Shown: positions 1-9,030 of the stretch, in pieces
Layout: the number at the start of each line of letters is the position of its first letter
How positions within the stretch are numbered: the first letter of the stretch is position 1
Source: Neurospora intermedia
Taxonomy: Eukaryota; Ascomycota; Sordariomycetes; Sordariales; Sordariaceae
Assembly (NCBI GenBank): GCA_037102815.1
Contig: BTPP01000005.1
Coordinates: 2,914,001 to 2,978,000 of the forward strand
Length of the DNA: 64,000 bases
Direction: 5' to 3'
Position numbers and translations under genes: made by a program
Notes under the pieces: model-generated
The model's database searches: none
Told to the model about the DNA's origin: nothing
The model's input: only the letters and a program-made list of their open reading frames with translations

Positions 1-513
1 CACCCAGCCCTTCGCTCTCAGCTTCTGGTTTCCCACAGAGCAGCCTTCACAGCTCCAGCATTGCTCAGTATGGCGAGTATAGCGCCAGCCTCGGTGGACC
101 TAACAGCGTAATGACCACGCCAACCACGCCTGGAGCAGCTTCCAACAAGGACACTTCACTATTGATTTCGGATCTTGGTTCCCTGTCGCTGAGCGAGCCC
201 TTCAACGCCAACCGCCTCAGGCCCAGAGAGACTCCTGGCGCAATTGGGAGCCAACGCTCTCCTTTGAACGGAAACAGCACTCGCAGCGTTCCGGAGCGTC
301 AACCTCATGGACCGAGCAGTGGTGACTGGGGTGAGAGCATCGGCTTTGCCGGACGGGGACGCACCAATGGTCACATGCAGCGTGACAGTGGTAAGTCTAG
401 AGCCTTTCTGTTTTGATCTTTCCGAGATAATCATTACTGACAACTAAACAACAGATTCGTCCGACAATGGTACGCGCGGAGCGGCAACGTCCAACTCTTC
501 AAGATTCCAGTAG
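1..513 (+). CDS. 3' end of a low-complexity protein gene (partial, two exons visible)
   Basis: The reading frame is open from base 3, passes a Met codon at 111, runs to base 390, then continues after an intron at 391-454 (GTAAGT donor, CTAAAC-like branch site near 445, CAG acceptor) to a TAG stop at 511-513. The visible C-terminus is about 150 residues, rich in Ser, Gly, Asn, Pro and Arg, with an MTTPTTPG stretch and a Gly/Arg-containing GFAGRGR segment near the end. No domain is visible. Such tails are common on fungal RNA-binding and regulatory proteins, but I do not recognise the protein. The CAG at about 36-38 could be a splice acceptor, so the first exon may begin there rather than run off the window. 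The N-terminus lies outside the window. Confidence 0.65.
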
Positions 514-2505
514 GATTGGAATCTAGAAACAAGCTCTCCGCCGCCTTGGCAATGCTCACGGAAGACCATTTTGTGATGTCTGATTTATGGTCTCTTTTAC
601 GGAGCTGCCACTTTTCTAACCTATGGGCCCATGCATTGTCCTACCATGCAGCGATAGTTGGATGTCGTTGATCTGCTGAGACGAGGCCGCTCCAATCTGG
701 GCCGCTAAAGCTCCGCCCACCGCCTCGTTTACTGACAAATCATCAATTGATGGATCTTGATGTGGCAGTTGTTTTGCGATATCGGCATCCTCTAACCTTT
801 TGGTCCATCTCTTACTACTTGCATCGGCATGATTCAACGTCTCCCGGGCCCAGATCCCAAAGTTCAAGCCTCAACATCAGTTCCAAATGCGTCTACGGCG
901 GCCGTCTCGTCGTCCTCCTCAGCGTCACACGCTTGCTTTTGAAAAGTGTTGGTCCTGGGTATCCGACACGATTTCAACTATGAGTCTTTTGATTGCAAGC
1001 TGAGATGACGGACAACAACTTCTTGATCGGTGTTTCAAATGCCTTTCTGGAGAAAGCGCGGCATTCCTAATTTGCCTGACCGACGACATGGGCGCTCCAC
1101 CTCCCTTTTATCACCAATCTTTAAAGCGACTTGTAATATCTTTGCATCTGGCCACCATCTAGCGTATCGGATGGGCTTTTTTTGAGATTTTGGCTTTCTT
1201 TGCAAGCGCCTGTTGCGCTGCTGGTCTCGGATAGCATGTGGTGGACTTTCCAAATGCTCAAAAGACCATGGTTTTGGTTTTTGACGCCTCGCATTGGCCT
1301 TGGTTCAGAGGATTCGGGCGACAATTCCTCAGTTTATGAGCCTGCATATACCCGAAATGATGACGATGATCGGATACCACAAAAAAAGAGAAGACACGGA
1401 AGGGATGAGAGATTTTGGGATACAAGGTTTTTTCTTTTTTTTCTCTCGATTTATTTTTTACAGCTATATGGGCAACCACTTACGCCAATGGCCTGGTCAG
1501 GCCTTAGCAAGCTTGCTCACTTTTCGATTTGCTCAAAGTCTTGGTCTTCAGGTATACACGGTCTTGCAGGCCTGAAGGTTGGGATGACGTAGAGAGGAAA
1601 GGGCCGGCTGACAGGCTTTCACGACTGTTATGGTTTACGACGTCACGTCCTAGATGGTCATGACAATGTCCTTTGCTAGGCGGAGTCTTTAAGGACCGCG
1701 GCTTGCTAGCGAGGATGTTAAAAGAAGACATACGCTGTCAATACCTAATACATGTCACCCTCCCCATACACACACCACCCTCACTCTTGTTTGTCCGTGT
1801 ATTGCCCCTGTCTCTCTATCTGCCACGGCGTCGGTAGTCTGCAGAGGGCAGTTGCCCGTTCGACCTTTGGAACCCAGGGAAAAGTTGAACCATTTTCACT
1901 CATTGTCATTTAATAGTCTATTGCTTGTACCTATATCACTCACGGTTTCCTTGGATAACTTAGAATATGACTTTAATGCTATAACCGTCTACTTTGGCAC
2001 ACAATCATGAGGATGTGGGCTTGAACCGTTGAAAGAGAAGACGTGACGTTTCTTGTGTCTTTGGAACTTCCTTGTAGTTTCCATCCTTGCTGCCTTATGT
2101 GAGGAAGTCACTAGCCGCAGATGGCGGTGGCACATCGAGGGAAAAAATGAAAAATTGGAACTCACTGTGATGCTGGTGCGCCTTCTGTGTTCGATCGACT
2201 TGTTGTGCTTGAATCCTAGCTAGTGGCAGCCCCGATCCTTGTTGGAGTCAGGTGATGCTCCCATTCCAGAGCCAGTTTCCAGTATAACGGGAAGGAGCAC
2301 AGCAGTTATCAAGAGTGGGGCCTCAATGCGTAAGCGCTCTACCCAATTTCAACCTCGCTCAGAATTTGTGTCATTTCATACGATAGCAACAATACACCAC
2401 TCCCGTCATCACCCGGCTTGTGCCATATGTCCCTTGTCACTCCAAAGCACTTCTGTTCTGCATAGATAAAAAAAAAAAAAAGCACGAAAACATATACAAT
2501 ACAAA
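514..2505. other. Intergenic region with 3' UTR, a decayed ORF and the bisphosphate nucleotidase promoter
   Basis: This 2-kb stretch has normal base composition but no sustained coding frame on either strand apart from the broken minus-strand remnant at 616-1010. The last 150 bases before 2506 are the probable promoter and leader of the nucleotidase gene: pyrimidine-rich, ending in a run of A at about 2467-2480 and a favourable start context (ACAAAATGG). I could not identify a TATA box or terminator with confidence. Confidence 0.5.
616..1010 (-). pseudogene. Possible decayed host gene, C-terminal remnant
   Basis: On the minus strand three coding-like pieces follow each other in different frames: about 1000-925 (IVEIVSDTQDQHFSKASV), about 950-864 (acidic, AEEDDETAAVDAFGTDVEA) and 867-616 (LNFGIWARETLNHADASS and onward to a TAG stop at 616-618). 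The last two pieces read smoothly into each other if one base is added at about 866, and the composition (acidic, helical, few rare codons) resembles real protein. The protein is not recognised. It lies in the 3' flank of the upstream gene, so it is either a frameshifted relic or chance. One genuine frameshift cannot be told from an assembly error here. Confidence 0.28.
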
Positions 2506-3684
2506 ATGGATACGCCATACGCAACAGAAATCTCTATCGCCATCCCAACTATCCAACTTGCCGCCCGCATCTCCAAACACGTCCTGGCATCCGCCAACAA
2601 GGGGACCATCGAGAAAGCCGAAGACCTCTCTCCCGTCACCGTAGCCGACTTTGCCATCCAGGCCTACCTCACCAAGGTTCTCTCCTCCTCCTTTCCCACC
2701 GATAGCTTCGTAGGCGAGGAGTCCGCTGCCGCCCTGCGCGACAACCCCGACCTGCTGCAGCGCGTGTATGATGTCATTCACGAGTGCGTTGACGAGGTCT
2801 CCTCGTCCAGCAACGACAAGAATGAGTTGCATGCTGTGATTGCTGAAGTGGTGAAGCGGGGTGCGCCTGAAAGCAAGGATCAGGTGTGCGAGCTCGTCGA
2901 CCGGTGCGGCGATGGTGGCAAGGACGGATTGGGTGCCGACTCGGGACGGACGTGGGTCTTTGATCCGATTGACGGCACCAAAACCTTTGTGTGTGGTGAG
3001 CAGTATGCTATCAATGTTGCGCTGCTTGAGGGTGGGAAGCAAATTCTCAGCGTGGTGGCGTGTCCGTTGCTGAGCAGGAAGGCGACGGCACCGGTGGGCA
3101 ATGCGAGCGTGTTCAAGGGCGATGATGATGAAGATGGCGAGGAAGGGTGTATCGTGTATGCGGTTCGAGGTTTCGGGGCGTACGTGAGGCCCTTGTTTGT
3201 CGGACAGGGTTCTGGGTTGACCATGTGCGCTTCAGAGTCGCTGAAAAGACATGCGGATGGCGTTACTGTTTCCGGGCTGAGGTCGGTATCATGCTGGAAT
3301 ACTCCAGGATCGGGCGTGGACGATGCACACAAGGCGGCTACCGAGAGGCTCGGTGTCGAATTCCCAGGTTCCGACCTGCTTGGGTGGGTACCGAGGTGGG
3401 TGACCCTGGCCCTTGGGTTGGCGAACATGACGGTCTGGGTCTACAAGAGACGTGATAGATATGCGAAGATCTGGGATCATGCCGGTGCCATGCTTCTCTT
3501 TGAGGAAGTGGGTGGCATGATTACGGATGTTGATGGAAAGGAGATTGATCTGACAAAGGGGAGGAAGCTGACTGGGAACTTTGGATTTGTGGCCGCGCCA
3601 CGAAGCGTCCACCACGTTGTGTTGAAGGCTGTGAGACAGACCTTGAAGGAACAGGGAAAGGAGGCACTTCTCACTGCGGCTTGA
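2506..3684 (+). CDS. MET22: 3'(2'),5'-bisphosphate nucleotidase, Hal2/Met22 type
   Basis: This 392-residue intronless protein belongs to the inositol-monophosphatase-like, Li+-sensitive phosphatases that hydrolyse 3'-phosphoadenosine 5'-phosphate to AMP, clearing the by-product of sulfate assimilation in the cytosol. Visible signature: SPVTVADF (residues 42-49), GEES (70-73), the metal-binding DPIDGT (153-158) followed by KTF, and WDHAG (323-327) with the catalytic-site Asp at 324, then GGMITDVDG. Order, spacing and length fit the Hal2 family (about 350-400 residues). The segment before WDHAG (VPRWVTLALGLANMTVWVYKRR) is divergent: typical family members have a tyrosine- and leucine-rich YxRLP-like motif there. 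This may therefore be a paralogue rather than the main housekeeping enzyme. The start is supported by family alignment and the ACAAAATGG context. The symbol is by family resemblance only. Confidence 0.9.
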   Translation: MDTPYATEISIAIPTIQLAARISKHVLASANKGTIEKAEDLSPVTVADFAIQAYLTKVLSSSFPTDSFVGEESAAALRDNPDLLQRVYDVIHECVDEVSSSSNDKNELHAVIAEVVKRGAPESKDQVCELVDRCGDGGKDGLGADSGRTWVFDPIDGTKTFVCGEQYAINVALLEGGKQILSVVACPLLSRKATAPVGNASVFKGDDDEDGEEGCIVYAVRGFGAYVRPLFVGQGSGLTMCASESLKRHADGVTVSGLRSVSCWNTPGSGVDDAHKAATERLGVEFPGSDLLGWVPRWVTLALGLANMTVWVYKRRDRYAKIWDHAGAMLLFEEVGGMITDVDGKEIDLTKGRKLTGNFGFVAAPRSVHHVVLKAVRQTLKEQGKEALLTAA

Positions 3685-3837
3685 GGCTCAACATCCTCCC
3701 GAAATCGGAACGGAACCTTTAGCGGGAGGATGTCCACAACCGGGTGTCTGCGTATGATTTCAACTCTTCCCTTAAATCCCCTCATTTCTTTCTTCCACTT
3801 TCCTGGACAACCATGTGTGAGCTATCAATATTGCCAG

Positions 3838-4197
3838 TCATGGACGGACAAAATCTGTTGCTGCATTCCTAGCACGTCTTGCTATACCTAGCAAAAGACA
3901 CCTGGTGCAATGCAAAATTCCTTCCCGCTGCGTACTTTTAGGCCCATCAGGAATGGCCGTAAGAGTTTCTTGAGGCCCTATCATCGGGGTAATATCTGCA
4001 TTTGATGAGGGTAACTCCTCAATCGACTCGATCGCCAATAGAGGAGTAGAAGTGGGAGCGGTTATAGGTGGCTTGGATTGTTGACCGGATGGTTTGGGGC
4101 CGAGCAACACCTGATCCAGGTCACACTTTCGTCGCTCCGGAAACGTTACTGAATATCGGTCTCTCCTAAGCTGAGAACACTTGTTAGACAGACAGTG

Positions 4198-4239
<42 letters not shown>

Positions 4240-4512
4240 GGGGGGGGGGGGGGGGGGGGGAGACCTTGGCTTGATACTAACCTGGATGGTGTACTTTGAG
4301 TGTGGAAACATTGTCTCTAGCGTGTCCTTCAACTCATGGGCGCTGACATGCCGGGAGTGTATTTCTATGATCACGCCGCCTTCTGCTTGCTCCTGGAACT
4401 CTGCCCACTTTGGAATCACTAGTAACTTTTGGGAAACAGTCATTGTAGGTGAAAAATTGTTAGATGTATTGAGAATTTCAATAGAAAGGTCAACATCAAG
4501 TGCAATGAACAT
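3838..4512 (-). CDS. Hypothetical small protein, two exons split by a homopolymer-bearing intron
   Basis: Exon 1 is 4512-4282 (77 codons, phase 0) and exon 2 is 4170-3838, ending in TGA. The intron at 4281-4171 has a GTTAGT donor, a CTAAC branch site (minus strand, about 4185) and a CAG acceptor. Although the intron happens to stay open and would encode polyproline and polyphenylalanine, the splice signals and the smooth join (YTIQ to LRRDRYSVTFPE) argue that it is removed, giving about 187 residues. The start may instead be the internal Met at 4443 (MTVSQKLL), which has A at -3; that gives 164 residues. The N-terminal half (PKWAEFQEQAEGGVIIEIHS, HELKDTLETMFPHSKY) looks globular; the C-terminus is Ser/Pro-rich and disordered. 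No family is recognised. Confidence 0.6.
4198..4260. repeat. Paired homopolymer A34 then G29, inside an intron
   Basis: A run of 34 A (4198-4231) passes without interruption into 29 G (4232-4260). It lies inside the intron of the minus-strand gene, where the transcript would read 29 C then 34 U, just upstream of the branch site. Run lengths in such tracts are unreliable in any assembly. Confidence 0.9.
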
Positions 4513-4940
4513 TCCACCGCTTGGGTATCGAAGCGGAGGTTCAAGGAGGGATTTCAGCGATGCTAGGGCACAGTAGTGACCGAAATAAGATGTATAACGG
4601 CGAGGTTGAGCGGACCCAAAAGATCGATGAACTTTCTTATGTTTGTTTGCCCTGGTTTCTACGAGATTCTTTTCTTATATACGAGTTTCCATCAGTCATC
4701 ATCTTGGAGATCTGACTTCTCATGCCCCACTCTTTGGTTGGGCGTCAGTATAACTTAGTATCTCAAACCTTCCAGTTTAAAAGGGTTTGTGTGGATGAGA
4801 CTTAACTGGAGTCTGCAGTCGTCTATCGTAACCAGCACCACGTTATATGTCGTGACACGTCAACAAAAAAGTCTGTCTCATAACGGCCAGGCTTTTTCCC
4901 GTTTGTTTATCTTTCTCTCTCTCTCTTTTCCTTTTTTTTT

Positions 4941-4996
<56 letters not shown>

Positions 4997-5457
4997 GGGG
5001 GGGTTCCTCTGGCGCAATACATGAATGCGCATTGAGATCCCAATGAATCGGTCCTCACCCTCTCGCCGTAGGTAAGCTCTGTCTTCGAAGTACTAAAATC
5101 AAGGCTACATGAAAATCTGGTCTGACGAGGGAGAGAAGACATACGTGTATCGAACCTTGGCTCGTAATACGGAAGGTTAGGTACATATACTTAATGCGCA
5201 GCGGTCATTGTCCGCCAGTCCAAGACGAGTAGCAAATAAATCATCCCAGTAGGTAAGCGATATACTCCATTTAAACCGGCGTGTCCCACGCTCCATTCTG
5301 TCGCTATAAGCCTGGTACTGTTGAGTTTCTCCTTGTCCTGATTCACTCAAAGCTTGACCGTTTTGGCGCCTGGGGCAAACATCCGATGATTCTTGAGACA
5401 CCTTCTTTGAATACCGCTCCAGACATTTTCAAAGTCATCTTTTCACTGGCGACACAG
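4513..5457. other. Intergenic, no gene seen; contains the second homopolymer pair
   Basis: This holds the 5' flank of the minus-strand hypothetical gene (4513 upward) and the 3' flank of the minus-strand phosphatase-fold gene (down to 5457). Short ORFs here lack coding character. Apart from a CT-rich stretch at about 4910-4942 leading into the T33G28 tract, I see nothing definable. Confidence 0.5.
4943..5003. repeat. Paired homopolymer T33 then G28
   Basis: Thirty-three T (4943-4975) run directly into 28 G (4976-5003), preceded by short CT/T runs. The structure, a homopolymer followed by G of nearly equal length, repeats that at 4198-4260. Confidence 0.9.
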
Positions 5458-6357
5458 TCATGCCAGCATTTCTGCGTCCACCACTACTGGCCTATGATCC
5501 GAAATATACACCCCATCCTCGAATTTGTTGGTCAAGACTCCATACGTCGAAAATTGGATGCCAAGAGGATTACGCACGAACAGGTAATCAATCCGGATAT
5601 CGTCCAAAGTCGATGTGGTAAAGCTAGTTGATGTCTTGGCGTTGCCGTACCAGTGTGTCTTGGGGACGAGGTCTTTGATGTCCTGGAAAGCGCCTGGGGT
5701 AGTCAAAGTCTTGTATCCGTCCTCTGTAGGCTCAAGATTCAAGTCACCGCCCAGAAACACAGGAGCGGGCTTCGTTGAGTTGGAGCCTTGGACCATCCAC
5801 TCATCAGCTATCTTGATGATCAACTTGGCGCTCTCATTCCGGGCAACCGTCCCTATATTGTCAAAGTGCCTGCACATGAATATCAGAGGCACACCTGTCG
5901 TGCGATGCTTGAACTGCGCGACTGTGACGATACGCGGTAAGGCAGCATCCCATCCCGTAGACCCAACCACGTGGGGCGTCTGGCTGAGCCAGTACGTCTT
6001 GTTCCTATTCAGTTGCCAGGTGTCTGCTTGGTAGATAATGGGTGAATATTCTCCATCTTGCGCACCATCATTCCGACCAACCCCAACATGGTTCCAATTG
6101 CTTCCAAGATCCGACTGGAGGTCGACGAGTTGCTCATTCAATACCTCTTGCATGCAGATCAAGGCTTCGGGGCGATTGCTGGTTTCGAAATTGACCTGCG
6201 AGGCCATCAAAGGCCGACGAACAGCCCATGGGTCCTCATTAGTTGATAGTAATGTTGTGGCATAGCGGATGTTGTAAGAGATCAGTCGCAAGTCAGCCGA
6301 ACCACTTGCAAGGCCAATGTTGGCCAGCAACATGGTGAAAGATATGTTGACTATCAT
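5458..6357 (-). CDS. Endonuclease/exonuclease/phosphatase-superfamily protein, probably secreted
   Basis: This 299-residue single-exon protein has an N-terminal hydrophobic stretch (about residues 5-20, small residues at 18-21) that looks like a signal peptide. The EEP fold motifs follow in order: LRLISYNIRYA (Asn29), CMQEV (Glu71), RHFDNIGTVARNESAKLI (His164, Asp166), FLGGDLNLEPT (Asp205, Asn207), RIDYLFVRN (Asp257) and the terminal SDHRPVVVDAEM (Asp287, His288). These supply the metal-binding and catalytic residues of a metal-dependent phosphodiesterase. The superfamily covers DNases, sphingomyelinases and inositol-phosphate phosphatases, and the substrate cannot be read from sequence. Where many relatives have a Thr-His motif this protein has Arg-His (after Cys162). 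The length is typical of small secreted fungal members. An internal Met at residue 9 would shorten the signal. Catalysis looks intact. Confidence 0.85.
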   Translation of the reverse strand: MIVNISFTMLLANIGLASGSADLRLISYNIRYATTLLSTNEDPWAVRRPLMASQVNFETSNRPEALICMQEVLNEQLVDLQSDLGSNWNHVGVGRNDGAQDGEYSPIIYQADTWQLNRNKTYWLSQTPHVVGSTGWDAALPRIVTVAQFKHRTTGVPLIFMCRHFDNIGTVARNESAKLIIKIADEWMVQGSNSTKPAPVFLGGDLNLEPTEDGYKTLTTPGAFQDIKDLVPKTHWYGNAKTSTSFTTSTLDDIRIDYLFVRNPLGIQFSTYGVLTNKFEDGVYISDHRPVVVDAEMLA

Positions 6358-7619
6358 GACGTCAACCGGTTACCGTGTTTGCAGTAGATGCCCTAGATGA
6401 CGAAGAAAAATTTGAGGGTCTGGAAACTGGTGAATCGTGGACCGAGCTTTCAAGTGTGGTTCGGTCGTGCTCTGTCAAGAGGCCACACCCTTACCTCTCA
6501 AGAACCTTGATCAAGATTGGAGGGCAGCTACCTAATTAACGTCAACGCTGGAATACTTCCACTTCGAGCATATACGATCAGCCTTCGTCGATACCCTGTC
6601 AAGGTCACAACGCGAGACCGAGCGTCTGTACTTGTTTGATGTCATTGGCCAACGTCGGTGCAACCGCAGTACACATTTCGTTATTCTATACCCCCACCGT
6701 CGAGCATCATCGGATGACTCAACCAATGCTCGCCGCCATGCTCGACATGCAGTTGCAATACTGTAACCTTAGGACAGCAGGCCTCATGTGGTAACATCAC
6801 TTCTCATCATTCGACGCTCTTTTGATTCTGAGGAACCATGAAATGGTCTATGACATGGCTCATAGTACCACTCAAATAAAGAGTTGGCCTCGTTATGATG
6901 CTTGAAGATTTCGTTCAGTAGCCCGTTCTGCAGCTCAAAGGCTGGCCACGTGAGTAACGAGCACAACGCTGTTGGCCACGGAAAGAGTGTGTCTACGTAC
7001 GGAAGGCACCTTTAAATTCAGTGTTTGGTCGGAAGCCCATGCCTTCTCCATTGGTAGAGCCGTGTAAGTTTATCGATACCCCCGGGGACAATAACACGCA
7101 GTGCCAGTCGGACCCAGAATCATGGAAACAATGTTTCAACAGCCGCCCTTACTGCGGCAGTTTACTCAGTTGTGTCGGGCATGCCAGCGGAAAGTTTATC
7201 AAATGCATAGCTCATGGCAACATCATCAGAATCGCTGATACATCGGACTCTCGTTGGAAACGGGGCAGGTGCTACCAACATAGGTACCTTATGCCCAGGG
7301 GGTACCTACGATAGACGGGAGGAAGATACGAGCTGCAAGCGTAGACTGCTCTTTTCCTTTGTTTTCATCTCGTGCTTCAAGATCAGGTTTCACACAATCG
7401 TCTAGCGACGGACGGGACGATGTATTGTGACAAAAAGACCGTGGATGCATCTCGAGGAGTAAGCACTCACTATGGTAGGCAGTTGGATGGTACCTTCCCA
7501 TGGGGAACATGCCTCCACCAACATCTGCAAATGGCGACTTCCACCCTGGGAATGTCCTGATATCAGCCTGCTGATCTTGCAGTCATAGTAGAATATGTGC
7601 GCAGACGGCATCTTTCACG
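6358..7619. other. Gene-free stretch; possible faint decayed coding sequence
   Basis: No frame is sustained. The minus strand between about 7500 and 7050 has consecutive short segments with protein-like composition in shifting frames, which could be an old gene remnant. I could not recognise a family and do not annotate it as a gene. The segment just above 6357 is the presumed promoter of the phosphatase-fold gene. Confidence 0.4.
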
Positions 7620-8266
7620 TCAGCAATCTCTCCGCACCCCACGAGCCCTGTCTCCGGCCGGATCGGCGCTCCTCCACCCCCAGATATCTACAACCGATCC
7701 GATGAAGGATGGAAGACGGTCAAGGCACTTGCAGCCGGGTCCATAATGATCAATCTCGTGCAGACTCAGGATTCCATCGACAGCGTGGTCGGCCTCTTCT
7801 TGGCCTGGCTTGATAGGTTTGCCGAATCTAAAAGAGCCGTCCAACTTGACAATTAGTTGACCTTCACTACCTTCGACATTGACGGCGAGGTACTTTTCTC
7901 CAACCAGTTTGACTTTTTGAAGGAAGAGAGCGATGTAGGGAACGCTATTGTCAATGACCTGATGATGAATCTCGAGAGGTGTGCTTCGACCATGGGCCTC
8001 TTCCGCTGCTGAACTTGCGTATTCCTGATTGATAACCCCCTCAAGACGTCCCTTAACATTCTGCACTTCGACCCATTTATGATACAACTGTTCGCGCTCC
8101 GCACGGCCGTCTCAATGATTGTGACAGGAACAGATTCATTGTGATCAACCACTGACTCAGGGCTATGGAAAAGAGGCGATGTCGCTGCGGGATGTCTAGA
8201 GGTATGCTGCTGCAACTGGCGTAGTGAATGCTGCAAGCCATACCATTTCCTGTGCTTTCTAGTCAT
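7620..8266 (-). pseudogene. Unidentified gene with one frameshift
   Basis: A genuine ATG at 8266 opens a frame reading MTRKHRKWYGLQHSLRQL and ending around VTIIETAVR (about 8100). From there the next frame continues as AEREQLYHKWVEVQNVKG and stays open to a stop at 7620-7622, about 160 residues more. The second part has convincing coding character (VGEKYLAVNVEGSEGQLIV, SLHEIDHYGPGCKCLDRLP). A single-base difference near 8096-8106 would join the two, so this is either a recently broken host gene or an assembly error. I do not recognise the family. A small intron at the junction is unlikely because no donor/acceptor pair fits. It lies back to back with a decayed P450, which favours real decay. 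Confidence 0.4.
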
Positions 8267-8330
8267 TAGTTTATTATACGAATCATAATCTGAACGCCTG
8301 GAAGAGGGCCCGCAGGAAGATTGAAGAACG

Positions 8331-8774
8331 CTTTATTTTCTCCAAACTTATATTAAAGAAGCTCTCCTTATCTTTGGACCTATTTCCATGACGCCGCCCC
8401 AGCCCGCTCTTCCAGGTGGACTGAGCATTAGGAGTAAGCACTTTTTAGAGAGCACCATTCTGTCTCTTGATCCGTGGGTGATGAATCACTTCAGGGGACT
8501 TTGGGGCCCCGATGCGCGAGTGTCCAAACTTATCGGTGGTTGAAAGAGGACGCATGAGAGCTGGATACGTATTTCATGCCGGTAAGTGACCTCCTCGCTA
8601 CCAACAGACACCATAAAGCATGTTGTCCCGCCAGCTGACTCGTCCTTTTTCCTCAGACAGTAGGGGCTAGGGTACAATTCTTGCCCAGGCCAGCAGATTG
8701 CCCGCATAGAGCTGTCCAAGATCACGGCAACTCTGGTAAGGGATATTGATATTGGTCGAATCAACAAGAATTAA
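8331..8774 (+). pseudogene. Cytochrome P450 C-terminal part, decayed
   Basis: The plus strand carries the second half of a fungal P450. A K-helix region reads YIKEALLIFGPISM (about 8349-8390). The stretch GGLSIRSKHFLESTILSLDPWVM precedes WGPDARV (to about 8525). Then, in another frame, RWLKEDA and ELDTYFMP run up to a GTAAGT donor at 8582. After an intron at 8582-8660 the heme-binding loop follows as GLGYNSCPGQQIARIELSKI and ends at TAA 8772-8774. Damage seen: a frameshift at about 8530-8545, an in-frame TGA within the exon before the intron, and TAG where the invariant Phe of the FxxGxxxCxG motif should be. Upstream domains (membrane anchor, I-helix) are not found. The Cys ligand itself is present. 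The product cannot be functional. Confidence 0.8.
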
Positions 8775-8981
8775 GACTGGGAATGACCTCAAAAGGCATG
8801 ACTTCAGTCGTCCGCAGTCTTGGTCGTGTTACATCGACAGACGAGCGGGCAAGGAATTTTCATAGTGATGCTGGCATTTGAACGCCTCTTTCGCTTTACC
8901 CAACTCAACAAAGACCTTGTCACTACGGAGAAACCCCGCAGTGAATACAATGATGGAAAGGACTATCATCAACGTTATATT

Positions 8982-8999
8982 TGTCTGTCTGTCTGTCTG
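8982..8999. repeat. Short (TCTG)n microsatellite
   Basis: Four and a half tandem TCTG units lie just downstream of the SsuD-like gene's stop codon. Ordinary simple repeat. Confidence 0.85.
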
Positions 9000-9030
9000 A
9001 TAGGTAACAGTTGGCAAAGCCACAGTATCT

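Noticed and set aside
4843-5142. Polyproline/polylysine ORF over the second homopolymer
   Set aside because: Its length is created by the homopolymer pair and nothing around it looks coding.
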